From positions 17,217,680 to 17,281,679 of the forward strand of contig OW203734.1 in assembly GCA_934045075.1 (NCBI GenBank): DNA of 64,000 nucleotides, written 5' to 3'. Shown piece by piece: positions 1 through 10,165 of the stretch. The notes beneath the pieces are model-generated. The model had not been told where the DNA came from and did no database searches. It saw only the letters and a list, made by a program, of their open reading frames with translations. The stretch comes from Yponomeuta sedellus. Lineage: Eukaryota > Arthropoda > Insecta > Lepidoptera > Yponomeutidae. Each line of letters begins with the position of its first letter. Positions within the stretch are counted from its first letter, which is position 1. Position numbers and translations under genes: made by a program.

Positions 1-599
1 AAAATATATCTTGAACGTTGTATTTTTTGTTAGCATTTAAACACAAAAACCGGTCGCGCTTCGAACCCCCAATTACTCGTACCCTAATAATGTCTTAATA
101 CTGTTAACAGTTGTCAAATCAATTTTTTTGTATGCGCTTTGGTCAACTGACAGCGGTTAATAGTAGATTAATGGCTTGTTACCAGAAACGTGTACCAGAA
201 ACCAGGGGTAAGTCTCCGTAGCTATAGCACGGTACTATCTACAAGTACACAAACGTGTCACTAGCGCCTTTATGCGCTAGATAGACCAGCCTATAATAAG
301 ATGACTGCTTATCTGTGACTCCCATTAACTATGGCACTGTTGTCTTCACGTACCGTCTAAACTAGCCTCTGTAGAAGGTCAACAACCGAATCACCACTGG
401 GTACACATTTCATGTTTGTTTACCTAGGCGTGACATCAGATTCGACGCCATGACACTGCGAGCTGTTTTTCCACGGATTAAAAATAATTTTAGAGAAACG
501 GCTTTAACCTTCGTCAAACCCTAGTTTATTATTGAAATGTAGTTTTTTTTTTGTAAATAAAAAATGTGTCCTCACATTATGGAAGAGGATTTGAAAATC
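1..599. other. 3' flank of SCAMP, no gene seen
   Basis: AT-rich DNA. Around 340-420 there is weak resemblance to the downstream array (gtcttcacgt, caccactggg), suggesting still older array units. Confidence 0.4.
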
Positions 600-1423
600 T
601 TTCGTCATGCCTATTGTTGGTGAGCTGAGCGTTCACCGCCTCGCTAAAACCTAAAACCTACACGAGCTGGTTGGACTAGCCTCAGTAATTGGTGTAATGA
701 GGTCTACTATCGAGTCACCGCTGGATTAAGAAGGACCATCGCGCGGCAAGTCATACACATTCGGCTAATATCAATGGTGTGCGAGATGGGCGTTCACCGC
801 CTCGCTAAGGGTCTAGTCTTCACATGCTGTTTGAAATAGGCCCTGTAGCTAGTTTCGTACGGTCTACGATCGAGTCAACACTAGATTAAGTGAGGTCGGT
901 GAGTGCTGAAAAACAACGCCGTCTATTGTCATTGTTGTCTCTGGCGGTACATGCTGAGCACACACCTTTTGTCGCCAACTATGAAGTCATTATTTGCAAT
1001 TTCTCCTTTTATTCTTCTTCTTCTATTGTTGGTCGCAATAAATGCATTTTTACTTTACTTTACCTTAGGAACAAAATCGCGCAACTCACCGATACACGTC
1101 TAGAACCAGTTGTTAGCAAGTTAAGCGTTCACCGTCCCGCTAAGGGCCTTGCCTTCACGTGCTGGTTGAAATAGCCTCTGTAGCTGGTGTAGTAAGGTTT
1201 ACAATCGAGTCGCCACTGGATTAAGGAGCACAATCGCGCGGCAACTCAGTCACTTTCGGTTAGTACCAATTGTGTTCGAGCTCGGCGTTCACCGCCTCTC
1301 TTAGTGCTTGGTCTTCACGTGCTGGTTTGAAATAACATCTCTGGCTGGTGTAGTAAGGTCTACGATCGAGTAGTCACCACTGAATTAAGGTGCCTATTCG
1401 TGAGGAAACTCACCTAGATTCGG
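600..1423 (-). repeat. Degenerate tandem array of the SCAMP terminal exon
   Basis: Units of about 160 bases resemble the 3' half of the last SCAMP exon plus flanking DNA. The anchor word gcgttcaccg starts at 629, 790, 1125 and 1285, and again in the real exon at 1449. Each unit also shares text resembling cttcacgtgctggtt (the NQHV codons in reverse) and atcgagtcaccactgg. The double-length gap between 790 and 1125 seems to contain an unrelated insertion at about 900-1070. None of the copies keeps the reading frame, so they are non-coding, and they would lie in the 3' UTR or downstream flank. Confidence 0.8.
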
Positions 1424-1576
1424 TTAGTACCGGTTGTTAGCTAGCTGGGCGTTCACCGCCGCGGCTGCCGCGCTAGAGGCCGCCGTCTGCACGTGCTGGT
1501 TGCGGAGGAACTCCGTAGTGAACTCGGCCTGCGCCTTGGCTAGGGAGGCGCCGGTCGACCTGTAGATGCGGTGGAC
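1424..1576 (-). CDS. Scamp: SCAMP terminal coding exon (cytoplasmic tail and stop)
   Basis: Fifty codons plus TAA. The segment [19 protein letters not shown] is typical of the SCAMP C terminus and is followed by an Ala-rich tail ending NNRY. The acceptor is GTTCCAG. The 3' half of this exon plus part of the 3' flank recurs in degraded form between about 600 and 1423. Confidence 0.92.
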   Translation of the reverse strand, partial: VHRIYRSTGASLAKAQAEFTTEFLRNQHVQTAASSAAAAAVNAQLANNRY

Positions 1577-4500
1577 CTGGAACCGAGGTCCGATGTCAGC
1601 AATCGCAGATACGATCCAATTCGGTTGTTTACTAGTCAGCAGTTAGAGCAGTGGTAGCGGAGCGATAGAACGCTGCTACTCCATGGGTAGGAATCCCAGC
1701 ATGTATAAATGACTTTGTTTTCAAAGTTATGTACATTTGTGAAGTTATGGCAGCAATACCACACGATAATGTGAAGGAAAACATCGTAAGGAAACCCTAG
1801 TGTGTTAACAAATCTCAGCGCTTGCTACGTGCCCAATTACGAGGCTAAGTGCGGAGAAATCTCAGGTCTAACTAACCAACTAGTCAGTTGTTATCAATCA
1901 GTCAGTCCGTATTCATTCACGGCCGAGCACACGTCACTTCGTTTTCGTCTTCGGCCATTCATTCATCACCTAACTAGCCGGATGAGGCTTCGGCGTCAAA
2001 ATTTATTCTAAAGAAAAATTACATGAAATCTTTAAAAATTATCACTTTCCGAGCACTTATTAAACACCAACGAAAAATCTGAGTTGGATTTCAGAAACCC
2101 GTCAAGCCTATTTCATCAGTTCCTAGATTATTACCCCTGGTAAAAAAATAGCTGTCAGCATTTTTCTAAGTACAAACCACCGACCAACCAAATGACAGAT
2201 GTTAGCAGTAAATCACAGTGTACGAGAATCAAGAGGTAGATTCTTATTTATTTCTAAAGACGTTTGGGGGCAGTTGTCTTAAACTTTCATCAACAGGCTG
2301 AATAGCCAGCAAGGAATAACGACCCTATTACCTTAGTAATAAGCAACACGTCCGCGACGACCGTGGTTATGAAGCCAATGGTAACAAGCATCGTGATGAT
2401 CCCCACGGCCACGTTCGTTTCGAAAGCCGTAATGCTGGTGATGAGGCCGCTGTGAAAGAATTTCATTCAGTTCATTTACATGAAAACTTACTGAAAATAG
2501 GCAATACCTTTACCTCAGTCCTGACTTTGAAAATAACAATTGTTTCTATTGTTTATTAAGTATGTTGCATGCTTATTATCTATTCATGTACGTAAATAAA
2601 TAATAAATAAATATTCATCGATATATTACACAGATCTTGTGCGTAATAAGATCTGTCATAACAAGCCTAATTGTATACCTACAAATACCAATACCATCTA
2701 TTCTGTACCTATGATTAATATGTATGTGATTTAGCCAATAAAGAATATGAATATGAATTGTTATTTTCAAGGACCGAAGAGGATAATATCAATTAATATA
2801 ATCAAAAAATTTAAGGTAGCCTAACAAATTTTTTGTAGCCTAAAAACGTCTTACTGCAGGGTGTGCCCTGATTGGGTGCTTACTTCTCTCAGAAAGCTAG
2901 TATGGGCTTAATTAACATGCGTGCCCACCAGGGATTGGCAATTGGATTCAAGCATTGAGGTATTTCAGCACCTCGGATAATTTTCATATATACTTATAAA
3001 AAAAACTTCACAAGGGATGAAAAATCCGGGTCGTAGCGGGATTCGAACCCGCGACTCTCAACATGCTTAGGAACAACGTCATTCTGACATCGCCAGTGAG
3101 ATATTTCTTTTTTTACGCTCTTTCAGCGCTTTAATTGGCGTTCATCAACCCTGACATGTGGACTCGTGTTGAAAAATCGATTAAAACATTATTTCATTAT
3201 AAAAATAAACATTTATAAGTTATGCTAGAAACTAAAGCGGCACATTTTGAATACACTTGCAAATGCACAGCGGGACCAGAAAATAAGAATAGGCACATTT
3301 TAGATATATTAAAATTTTCATAAACCTCTTATTATAAATACGATCCCTAAAACACTCTATCAACGGTGTTAAACATTGTCTGTGGTGGAGATTTAGGAGA
3401 GAGAACACGGAAGCCCTAGATTAAAGAAACTGACATTAGCCGTAGCTTAAATAAACTGACTCTCAGGAGTGCTTCAGAGAACTGCGTTTTCATGAATAAC
3501 GCCGATAGTTTTCGGCAAAAAAGATGGTATAACAAACCCAATCAATAGGCTTTAAGAGCTTAATTAAGTGCCTAATTTTTCTATAAGTGGTGACTTTAAT
3601 TGGCCTTCTGTATGTTTATTTTCTAACGATTAAATCACTGCCCTTTACCAGGCAGTGATATAATAGTTACCACCATAAATGGAACCTTATCATTACGAAA
3701 TAACGTCTAAATCCAATGAAAAAATTATACTAGCTCTGTCCATTAAAGGGTTAATGTTTTGTTACTCTTTGTTATGTGCTGTTAGCCATTACAATATTAA
3801 ATAAATAAAATATACCTACCAAGAGCCCCCGTTTAGGAACCCGATGCTCTGCACCAACGTGATGATCGTTTGGAACAGGAATATGAAGAAGAACACCATG
3901 AAGTTGAACGAGGAGTCGCTCCGGAACGCCTTGTATATGGGCCGGTACCAGCATATAAAGCTGAACGGGGTGAGCAGCATGAAGTATAGGATCGACAGCC
4001 CAAATGTGGTCACGCCCATGCCACCGAACATGAGTGACATGCCTCCGATTATGTTCAGCGTGAGAACCATCGCGTGGACTGGAAGTGAAAATGTAAAATA
4101 AATGTTGTACACATAGAATATTTTCGGGGCTTAATCGCGTAGTAATTTATTGCTATTTTACCTCGACGTTTCGGGTGGGTGTCAGGACGAACGGGTGCCA
4201 GCCATCAGTCTTCTCGTGACCACGATGACTGTAACGTCGTCGAAACGTCGAGGTAAAATAGCAATAAATTACTACGCGATTAAGCCCCGAAAGTATTCTA
4301 ACTATGTGTACAAGTCGCAAAAGTTTAAAATATGTTATAAATGTTATACAATCCAACGCAAGCAAAATATGCTCGAGTGAAGCCGAACACACGGATGAAA
4401 TGAAATAACTTTATTGTAAAACAGGGTTATAATGATGGTTACAGGCTCCTAAACTAGGATTTTCTGTGCTACGGGTAGCCATATGATGATAAACCAACGA

Positions 4501-7500
4501 TCGACGGCCCTGATGATAATGATGGACAAAATATTTTGACCCAAAGGACTCACCCAGAGACACAGACACAATATCTACTAATCCCTTGCAATCATAAGCC
4601 TCTCTTGAGTACACCTAATCTAACCTCACGTTGGTAGGAGATAAGGTGCCAGCTTCGTATAATTGAGGGTTAAAACAATTTTGCAGTCTATATCGTTTTG
4701 CCATCGAAATGCTAAGTATGAGTAGGAAAATAATATAAATCTAATCTGGCTTCCAGTAAAAACATGGGAAAATTCAAACAGTTGTGCAATCCGAAATCTA
4801 TTTTAATCCGAGGCTATTTCAACTTATAAACGTCAGTTTTAATACTTTAACCCTACAGCAGAGAGTTTAACAATAGTTAGTCTTAAAGTGTGGGTCTAAA
4901 TAAAGGGGGTACTCTCACATCCACAAGTAGTAAAGACGGCGCAAAATCCTACGGAATTCTACCGGAATGTCAACGTTGATGTCAAAATAGAAGCAGAGGC
5001 GCACGGCACAGAAGACCGGCAGCGGCGGCAGAGCTTAAATACTTTTATTTGAAGCGGAGCGAAGCGCCCAATCCTATGTACTCGTCAAGCATAGTTCTAG
5101 GAAGAAGGAGCACTCATACATCCACAAGTAGTATAGATGGCGTACGATCCTCTGGAACTCTAACCGTTGATGTCCTGATAGAAGCAGGGCTGCACGGGGC
5201 AGAAGGCCGGCAGCGGCGACAGAGCTTAAAATACTTTTATTTGAAGCGGAGCGAAGCGCCTAATACTCGTAAAGCATATGGTTCTAGAAAGAGAAGGCAC
5301 TCACACATCCACAAGTAGTATAGATGGCGTACGATCCTCTGGAACTCTAACGGGATGTCAACGTTGATGTCCTGATAGAAGCAGGGCTACACGGCACAGA
5401 AGGGCGGCAGCGGCGGCAGAGCTTTAAATACTTTTATTTGAAGCGGAGAGAAGCGCCTAATACTCGTAAAGCATATATAGTTCTAGGAAGAGGAGGCACT
5501 CACACATCCACAAGTAGTATATATGGCGTACGATCCTCTGGAACTCTAACGGGATGTCAACGTTGATGTCCTGATAGAAGCAGGGCTGCACGGCACAGAA
5601 GGGCGGCTGCGGCGGCAGAGCTTTAAATACTTTTATTTCAAGCGGAGCGAAGCGCCCAATCCTATGTACTCGTAAAGCATGGTTCTAGAACGAGGAGGCA
5701 CTTACACATCCACAAGTAGTATAGATGGCGTACGATCCTCTGGAACTCTAACGGGATGTCAACGTTGATGTCCTGATAGAAGCAGGGCTGAACGGGACAG
5801 AAGGCCGGTAGGGGCGGCCAGTTGTTTCTGCGGCCAGCGGAGCCCGCCCGGAGTTCGGCCTCGCGCCGCGCCAACTCCTCCGCTTTGCGCTCCAACTCCT
5901 CTTGTCGCCTCTGGGAATTTATGTTACAGGATTTAATTGTAAGTAGAAGTATGGAGCTGTTCAGATGTTAGATTCTGAGGACACAGCAGCTTTGATTGAA
6001 ACTTGAACTAGAAGAGACGTTTAAAATAGAGCTTTAGTGATGATAATAATATAATTTTAAAATGTCAATAGAGGTAGGTTTAAAGTATTGCTTAAAACAC
6101 TATATATGTATATTGAAAACAGCGCTATATACTACGAACATACACATAGTAAAAAGCTGCTTAGTACCAAAATATATTACGCACACCAAATCCTAAAGTG
6201 ATTCCAATCGTATAACAGTCAAATTCCATACCATTAGATACTAGACAATTATTAATAACTTCCACACAACACAATCACTTGACCTGGTCCCAAGCTAGGA
6301 TACCCTGTACTATGGTAACCAAGCAAGGAAGTCACAATCATGAAAACACTTCCACTTCTACTGTCCGCGTTATCGTGGGTTAGCTGGAAGAAAATACTAT
6401 CCAGTATTAAGCTCGCCTTTGTACAAATTTGTTTTTAGTGCAATAAAGAATTTTCATTCATTCAAAACACACCCCGACTGAGGCCACTTGTACAAATTGC
6501 ACGGCGGCCCCCAGTGAGAATCGAAACCTCTGTCTTGGTAACCAAGCGCTTTAACGGCTAGACCAACGAGGCAGCCAAGTGGAATAGCTCAGGATTTGGT
6601 GAGAATAATTAGACCCCTCAGCCGCTCAGAGTTTCGCTCACCACGACCACCGGCCTGCGGCTACGCAACAAGCACTTTTAGTCGGGTGTTGTGGCGTGGG
6701 GCATGGTTATGATTTCGTTCTTGAGGTAATAGATTTTTTTCATAAATAAATAATATCATCATCAAACCTTATGTCTCCGCCGAGGGACAAGGGTCACTTC
6801 CCTGAGGCAGTTATAAGCCATACTCCAGCACGGGGGCTAAGTACGTACGGCACGGATTGGTGGAGACTTGCAAGACTAGTGGCTGGTCTTACTGCCAGAA
6901 GTTTTCAAGCCGCCCTAAGGCCTCTGACTTGGCTTAACGACTGCCATCTATCGACAGCTTTCGGAACCAACTACTCAACGTGCCTCGCGATTCGCGATTA
7001 GCGTTGCCACTAGCGTTAGTCATAGACGGTCACCCATCCATACACCGAATGCGCCCTACCTTATGGTGCTCTACCTTCGTGATCGTTTCAAATCAGGCAG
7101 CCAGGGCTACGAGTGAATATATAATTATTGTAATCTAATATGTCTTTGCTCTTTTAAGCAGGTTACTATAGCACAGGTTCATCCTAGTTTGCTCACCTCT
7201 AAGATACATCCTGTGTGAATTCATATTAATAAAGAGATTTCTATTGTATTGTAGTTATATTTTTGTACTTAACCGTAAGACTACTTACTCTTACGGTAGG
7301 TGTATTCGTTTTTAAACTATTGATTCTCAAAAGGCATGACCAAGCTACCTAAAAACCTAATAGTGCATACCCTGATCGCATCATGAAGGAAAACTTTATG
7401 ACGTTACTTATGACGTAGTTCATAAGATAATATAGATATGTTTCATTATTTAAACACAAACAAAACACACATACGATATTCGAATGTGTCATTGCAAGGC

Positions 7501-10165
7501 AACGAGTATGCAGATGAGTCAATTTCTTTTGATAATAATTATATTGTAATAGCTATGTACACAAAATACAGTGGTTGTTCCAAATGCTAATACGAAATAA
7601 GCCCAAAACAAGACCTAAACCAATCATGCCAAACAAATAAAATTCGACTGTGGTTTTAAATTATCTCATGGTTTGCAATTAACAGCAGGGCAAAAACTCA
7701 TAGAGTCGCAGTGTGTTCGGAGGCCCGATTTTCGTACGTGCCCATTTTTATTACACAAACCGAAACCCTTCTCGGTTTATGGCAGGAAAAAAATGTCGAT
7801 GACATCAGACGAGATGTGGAAGGCAAATGTTAGGTTAAGAGTTAAGCAACGCACGTTAAGCTGTTGGTACCAGCATGCAATGTACGTCGTTAAGCCATGT
7901 CAGAGGCCTTATGGACGGCTTTAGAACTTCTGAGAGTAAGACCTGTGACTGTCTCACAATCTCCACCAATCCGGTCTTATTCCTAAGTTGGTGTATGGCT
8001 TAACCTTCCAGCGGTTCAGGAAGAGACCCATGCTCCAGGTGTGGGGACATGCATAGGGTTGATATCAATGTGAATGGTAAATATTTTCGTGTTAAAAATA
8101 TAAAAGACAAAAAAACCAAAACTATTATTATACAGGCAGGTGTTACCTTTAGCTCCTTGTGTGCATGAAGAAAAGAAAAACAAGTGCATGTGAATAAGGC
8201 CTCTCGCAGATAGTGATGGATGGTGGTTGATGGACAATGGCATATAGCGACGATTCATATTATGTGTAGTATGTGGCATTAACCACTGGATTTACATTAT
8301 ATATGAAAACCAAAACTGCTAATTGTTGTAATATGATTAAATATTTACACCAGTATAATCATATTACACCTCCAGCTAAATCGAAAATTTGAATTGTGCT
8401 GTCGAAATATTTAACACAAAAACAATGTGCTTGTTGCACATAGTTTTATTTTCTATTGGAATATCGAATTTAAAAATTAAAAGCAATTGATGTGCCTTAA
8501 AGGAGGTCTTTATCAAATGGTTGACGAACATAGGTTATCTGTTTGATATTATGATGAAAATTGAAATATAGAAATATTTTTTTAAATTTTAATATACTGA
8601 AACAATCTGATATAACATGACAGAGTTTAACTTTCTAGGATAAAATAATTTAAAAAAAGTAATCATTGAATCGAAAAGCTTTTTTTCTATTTGTTCAGAA
8701 CATACACACACCATAATAATTAAACAAGCCAAAACATATTTTTTTCTATTAAACAGGAAAAGTTTCTTCCGCATATTACTTATTCAATCATTAGTTCATT
8801 ACACATATTTTTAATCTTATTAAAGTACAACTTAGTGCCAATTTTGAACTTAAAACTTTTTGTCGCAAATCAATGCGGCCTATAAATACGGTGCTTAGTC
8901 TGATGAAGCAGTAAACCACACTCAGTTTTGATTGTGAAACGGGGCTTAAGAATATGAGCTACAATCAACTAACTACATTCTGCACCTATCACACACTTAC
9001 CTGGAAATCAGCAGTGGTGAAGTTGCTGGGAGGTGCGGCAGGCTGTGGTTGCTGTGCAGGCCGTGTGTACTGTGTGTTGGACGGTGGTGACACTGCCTGC
9101 ATGATGGCTGGCTGGGACGGTTGCTGTGCCTGCTGGCCCTGTCATCAGTTCGTGTCACTAATTTTGTCGGAATTTTGATGGAAATATCTAGTGTTTTTTA
9201 TATCTTGCAGTGTAGAATTGAAATAAAAATCACAGGAATATCAATAGAGATGTTTTAAGCTAGCATGTTGAAACCTGTGATAAGTAAATATAAATATTGT
9301 CATCAAATCAAATGTAGTTGAAATGTCCATTTACTTATTAATTAAGGTAATTAAGTTTGAAGTGTTATGATTTTGTATTAACTGAAAAGTTTGACTATTT
9401 AACAAATGTAGCTATCAATAGAAGCTTCATTGAAGTAGATGTAAATCACAAATTGTAGAAAAAGGAAAATGATGTCACATATTTCTTTTCTTTTTCGTAT
9501 TTAATGTGGGTCAGCGTTAAATCACTTTAGTTTGTATTTTTCAATTGAGTATGATCTCTTATATGGTATTAATTAACTACCTATAATGCAAAAGAAAGAG
9601 CAGAAGTTTCCCTTTGCAGTCTTCCTGTACTAAAGGTTAGTTAGCTACCAAAGTAATTATGGAATTGCGTGGGTAACTAGTTTGTTGAACAGTGATATTT
9701 TCACACCCCAGCTTGCATGAAAAATGTTAATCATACAGATCTTAGGAGTTCTTATCCATTGATATTGATTGGGTATACAATGACACTGCTAAATTCTAAA
9801 TTTGGCCACATTAACCTATTGTAACATATAAACTAAGCAAAGAAATGCAACAACAACATTACAATGGAGCATACGGTTCATCGGCACATAATATTAACAG
9901 ATAATGACGAATTTATAAACGATTTACCGCAGGCTGATTCGGGTTCTGACCATCGAAGGGATTGTAGTCGTCCAGGCCTCGTGTGGCATTGTTTGTGTTC
10001 CTGGCGACTTGCTGTACCGCGGGGTCCTGCAAAGACACATCTCACAATACCAAGCATCCCCGTAAAAGCATGAAAACATGATTTTTTCAAGAAAAAGGGG
10101 CTACTTACTGCAAACGGGTTGTCTATGGTAGGATCACTAAACGGGTTTTCCTCGAAATTCGACAT
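1424..10165 (-). CDS. Scamp: Secretory carrier-associated membrane protein (SCAMP), seven coding exons, complete
   Basis: SCAMPs are four-pass proteins of post-Golgi recycling vesicles and the plasma membrane that act in endocytosis and exocytosis. Coding exons on the minus strand are 10109-10165, 9928-10026, 9001-9138, 5706-5910, 3820-4078, 2332-2449 and 1424-1576. They total 1029 bases, 342 residues plus TAA; all have GT donors and AG acceptors and every phase joins. Seen in the protein: NPF motifs at residues 7-9, 16-18 and 41-43 (EH-domain ligands), a Pro/Gln-rich stretch at 53-98, a charged coiled coil at about 99-125, four hydrophobic segments from about 168 to 290, the diagnostic loop [11 protein letters not shown] at 209-219, and an Ala-rich tail. 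Length matches the usual ~340 residues. The ATG sits in a good context (GCCGCC before it). Introns are full of SINEs and tandem partial-exon copies. Family assignment is very secure; UTRs and expression were not determined. Confidence 0.95.
1600..1810. repeat. Degraded SINE fragment in SCAMP intron 6
   Basis: Contains a decayed tRNA-like word (gtaggaatcccagca) and the tail gcaataccac...gtgaaggaaaacatcgt that recurs at 20280, 49725 and elsewhere. Confidence 0.5.
2332..2449 (-). CDS. Scamp: SCAMP coding exon 6 (membrane segment 4)
   Basis: Thirty-nine codons after completing Cys253, ending at AAG with donor GTAATA and preceded by acceptor TTTCACAG. It encodes the GLITSITAF stretch and a hydrophobic segment that ends DVLLITK, matching the last membrane span of the family. 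Confidence 0.92.
2450..2867. other. SCAMP intron 5, AT-rich
   Basis: No gene. A repeat tail with ataaataaataaata and a reverse-complement match to the end of the SINE at 32069 lies at about 2585-2645. Confidence 0.4.
2868..3110 (-). repeat. tRNA-derived SINE (intron 5)
   Basis: The minus strand has a clear pol III B box (GGTTCGAATCCCG, at about 3040-3052). The body includes the gggattggcaatt and cattgaggtattt words shared with other copies of the family. Confidence 0.6.
3111..3819. other. Rest of SCAMP intron 5
   Basis: No coding sequence or recognisable element; AT-rich. Confidence 0.4.
3820..4078 (-). CDS. Scamp: SCAMP coding exon 5 (membrane segments 1-3)
   Basis: Begins two bases into codon 167 and ends two bases into codon 253. 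It carries three hydrophobic segments and the SCAMP-specific [11 protein letters not shown] loop. The donor must be GTAGGT at 3819, because the alternative GTATAT four bases on would bring a TAG into frame. A foldback repeat begins about 30 bases upstream of the acceptor. Confidence 0.93.
4107..4312. repeat. Foldback element with ~67-bp arms (Penelope-type terminal sequence)
   Basis: Arms 4107-4173 and 4241-4312 are near-perfect inverted copies; each contains the CGAAACGTCGAGGTAAAA word and ggggcttaatcgcgtagtaa or its reverse. The centre holds a CTGATG word on the minus strand (4203-4208), 30 bases before GAAAC (4168-4172), an arrangement reminiscent of the hammerhead ribozymes in Penelope-like element ends. 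It begins about 30 bases upstream of SCAMP exon 5. The element assignment is inferred from remembered text, not from a search. Confidence 0.6.
4313..4912. other. SCAMP intron 4, retroelement tail
   Basis: At 4396 a gatgaaatgaaat boundary followed by tttatt resembles antisense LINE tails seen again at 14699 and 52459. No gene. Confidence 0.35.
4913..5700 (-). repeat. Scamp: Tandem array of four partial copies of SCAMP exon 4
   Basis: Units of 187-202 bases start at the anchor acatccacaagtagta at 4917, 5118, 5305 and 5504; the functional exon has the same anchor at 5706. Each unit is the last ~105 bases of exon 4 plus ~85 bases of the following intron. Copy 1 (4917) keeps an open frame with several substitutions but its donor GT is lost. 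Copy 2 (5118) has a 10-base deletion leading to a stop, and no donor GT. Copy 3 (5305) has a TAG. Copy 4 (5504) is open with a GTGAGT donor. Divergence falls toward the real exon. Confidence 0.9.
5504..5606 (-). CDS. Possible alternative SCAMP exon 4b (array copy 4)
   Basis: An open 103-base segment encodes [13 protein letters not shown]... through YYLWM, nearly identical to the end of exon 4 (one clear change, L to I, in HIYYLWM). A T-to-A change relative to copy 3 makes a GCAG just upstream, giving an AG acceptor in phase 0, which matches exon 3. The GTGAGT donor has the phase of exon 4. Use instead of exon 4 would remove the coiled coil. The polypyrimidine tract is weak, so it may simply be unused. 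Confidence 0.3.
5706..5910 (-). CDS. Scamp: SCAMP coding exon 4 (coiled coil and pre-membrane region)
   Basis: Encodes residues 99-166 and the first base of codon 167. The acceptor is AATTCCCAG and the donor GTAAGT. The first half is a charged coiled coil; the second half is the conserved amphipathic stretch ending YYLWM, just before membrane segment 1. The last ~105 bases of this exon together with the start of the next intron are repeated four times downstream (4913-5700). Confidence 0.93.
5911..6242. other. SCAMP intron 3, unique-looking
   Basis: AT-rich, no element recognised. Confidence 0.4.
6243..6582 (-). repeat. tRNA-derived SINE (family with GCCTCGTTGGTCTAG head), with nested insertion
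   Basis: The minus strand gives an A box (GTTGGTCTAGCCG) and a B box (GGTTTCGATTC), followed by a body shared with 15880-16075 and 53164-53375 (tgctatggtaacc..., cacaatcatg). The body is interrupted at 6350-6463 by a LINE 3' end. Confidence 0.7.
6350..6463 (+). mobile_element. LINE 3'-end insertion inside a SINE
   Basis: A 114-base segment ending gcaataaagaattttcattcattc is bracketed by the 7-base repeat aaaacac (6343-6349 and 6464-6470). The host SINE continues on either side, so the insertion is the younger event. Confidence 0.6.
6756..7113 (-). mobile_element. 5S rRNA-derived SINE, full length
   Basis: Read on the minus strand, the head resembles metazoan 5S rRNA: AACGATCACGAAGG, AGGGCGCA, then ATGGATGGGTGACCG (the 5S internal-promoter end). 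The body contains the words AAGCAG/TTAACG-like, GCCTTAGGGCGGCTTGAAAA and CCACCAATCC, and it ends in a (GAT)n tail (6756-6765 in reverse). It matches 54970-55342 along its length. Confidence 0.7.
7114..7829. other. SCAMP intron 3, AT-rich
   Basis: No coding or repeat structure recognised apart from retroelement-like tails. Confidence 0.35.
7830..8055 (+). mobile_element. 5S-type SINE, 5'-deleted copy
   Basis: Retains the body (taagccatgtcagaggcctt, ctccaccaatccgg) and the 3' part (aggaagagacccatgctcc, ggggacatgcatagggttga), but most of the 5S-like head is missing. Confidence 0.6.
8056..9000. other. SCAMP intron 3, distal part
   Basis: AT-rich with short poly-T runs; no gene seen. Confidence 0.4.
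9001..9138 (-). CDS. Scamp: SCAMP coding exon 3 (Pro/Gln-rich linker)
   Basis: Forty-six residues rich in Gln, Pro and Ala, ending NFTTADFQ, which joins in frame to the [13 protein letters not shown] coiled coil of exon 4. The acceptor is ATGACAG and the donor GTAAGT. A second AG six bases into the exon (GGCCAG) could give a variant two residues shorter. Confidence 0.9.
9139..9927. other. SCAMP intron 2
   Basis: AT-rich; nothing recognisable. Confidence 0.4.
9928..10026 (-). CDS. Scamp: SCAMP coding exon 2
   Basis: Thirty-three residues preceded by the acceptor TCTTTGCAG and followed by the donor GTAAAT, phase 0 at both ends. It holds the third NPF motif (DDYNPFDG). Only an 82-base intron separates it from exon 1. 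Confidence 0.92.
10109..10165 (-). CDS. Scamp: SCAMP coding exon 1
   Basis: Nineteen residues beginning at the ATG, with two NPF motifs (ENPFSDP and DNPFA). It ends at GCA followed by the donor GTAAGT, in phase 0. Confidence 0.93.

Noticed and set aside
600..5700. CRISPR-like or satellite array
   Set aside because: Repeat units are copies of SCAMP exon and intron sequence with no spacers; the organism is an insect.
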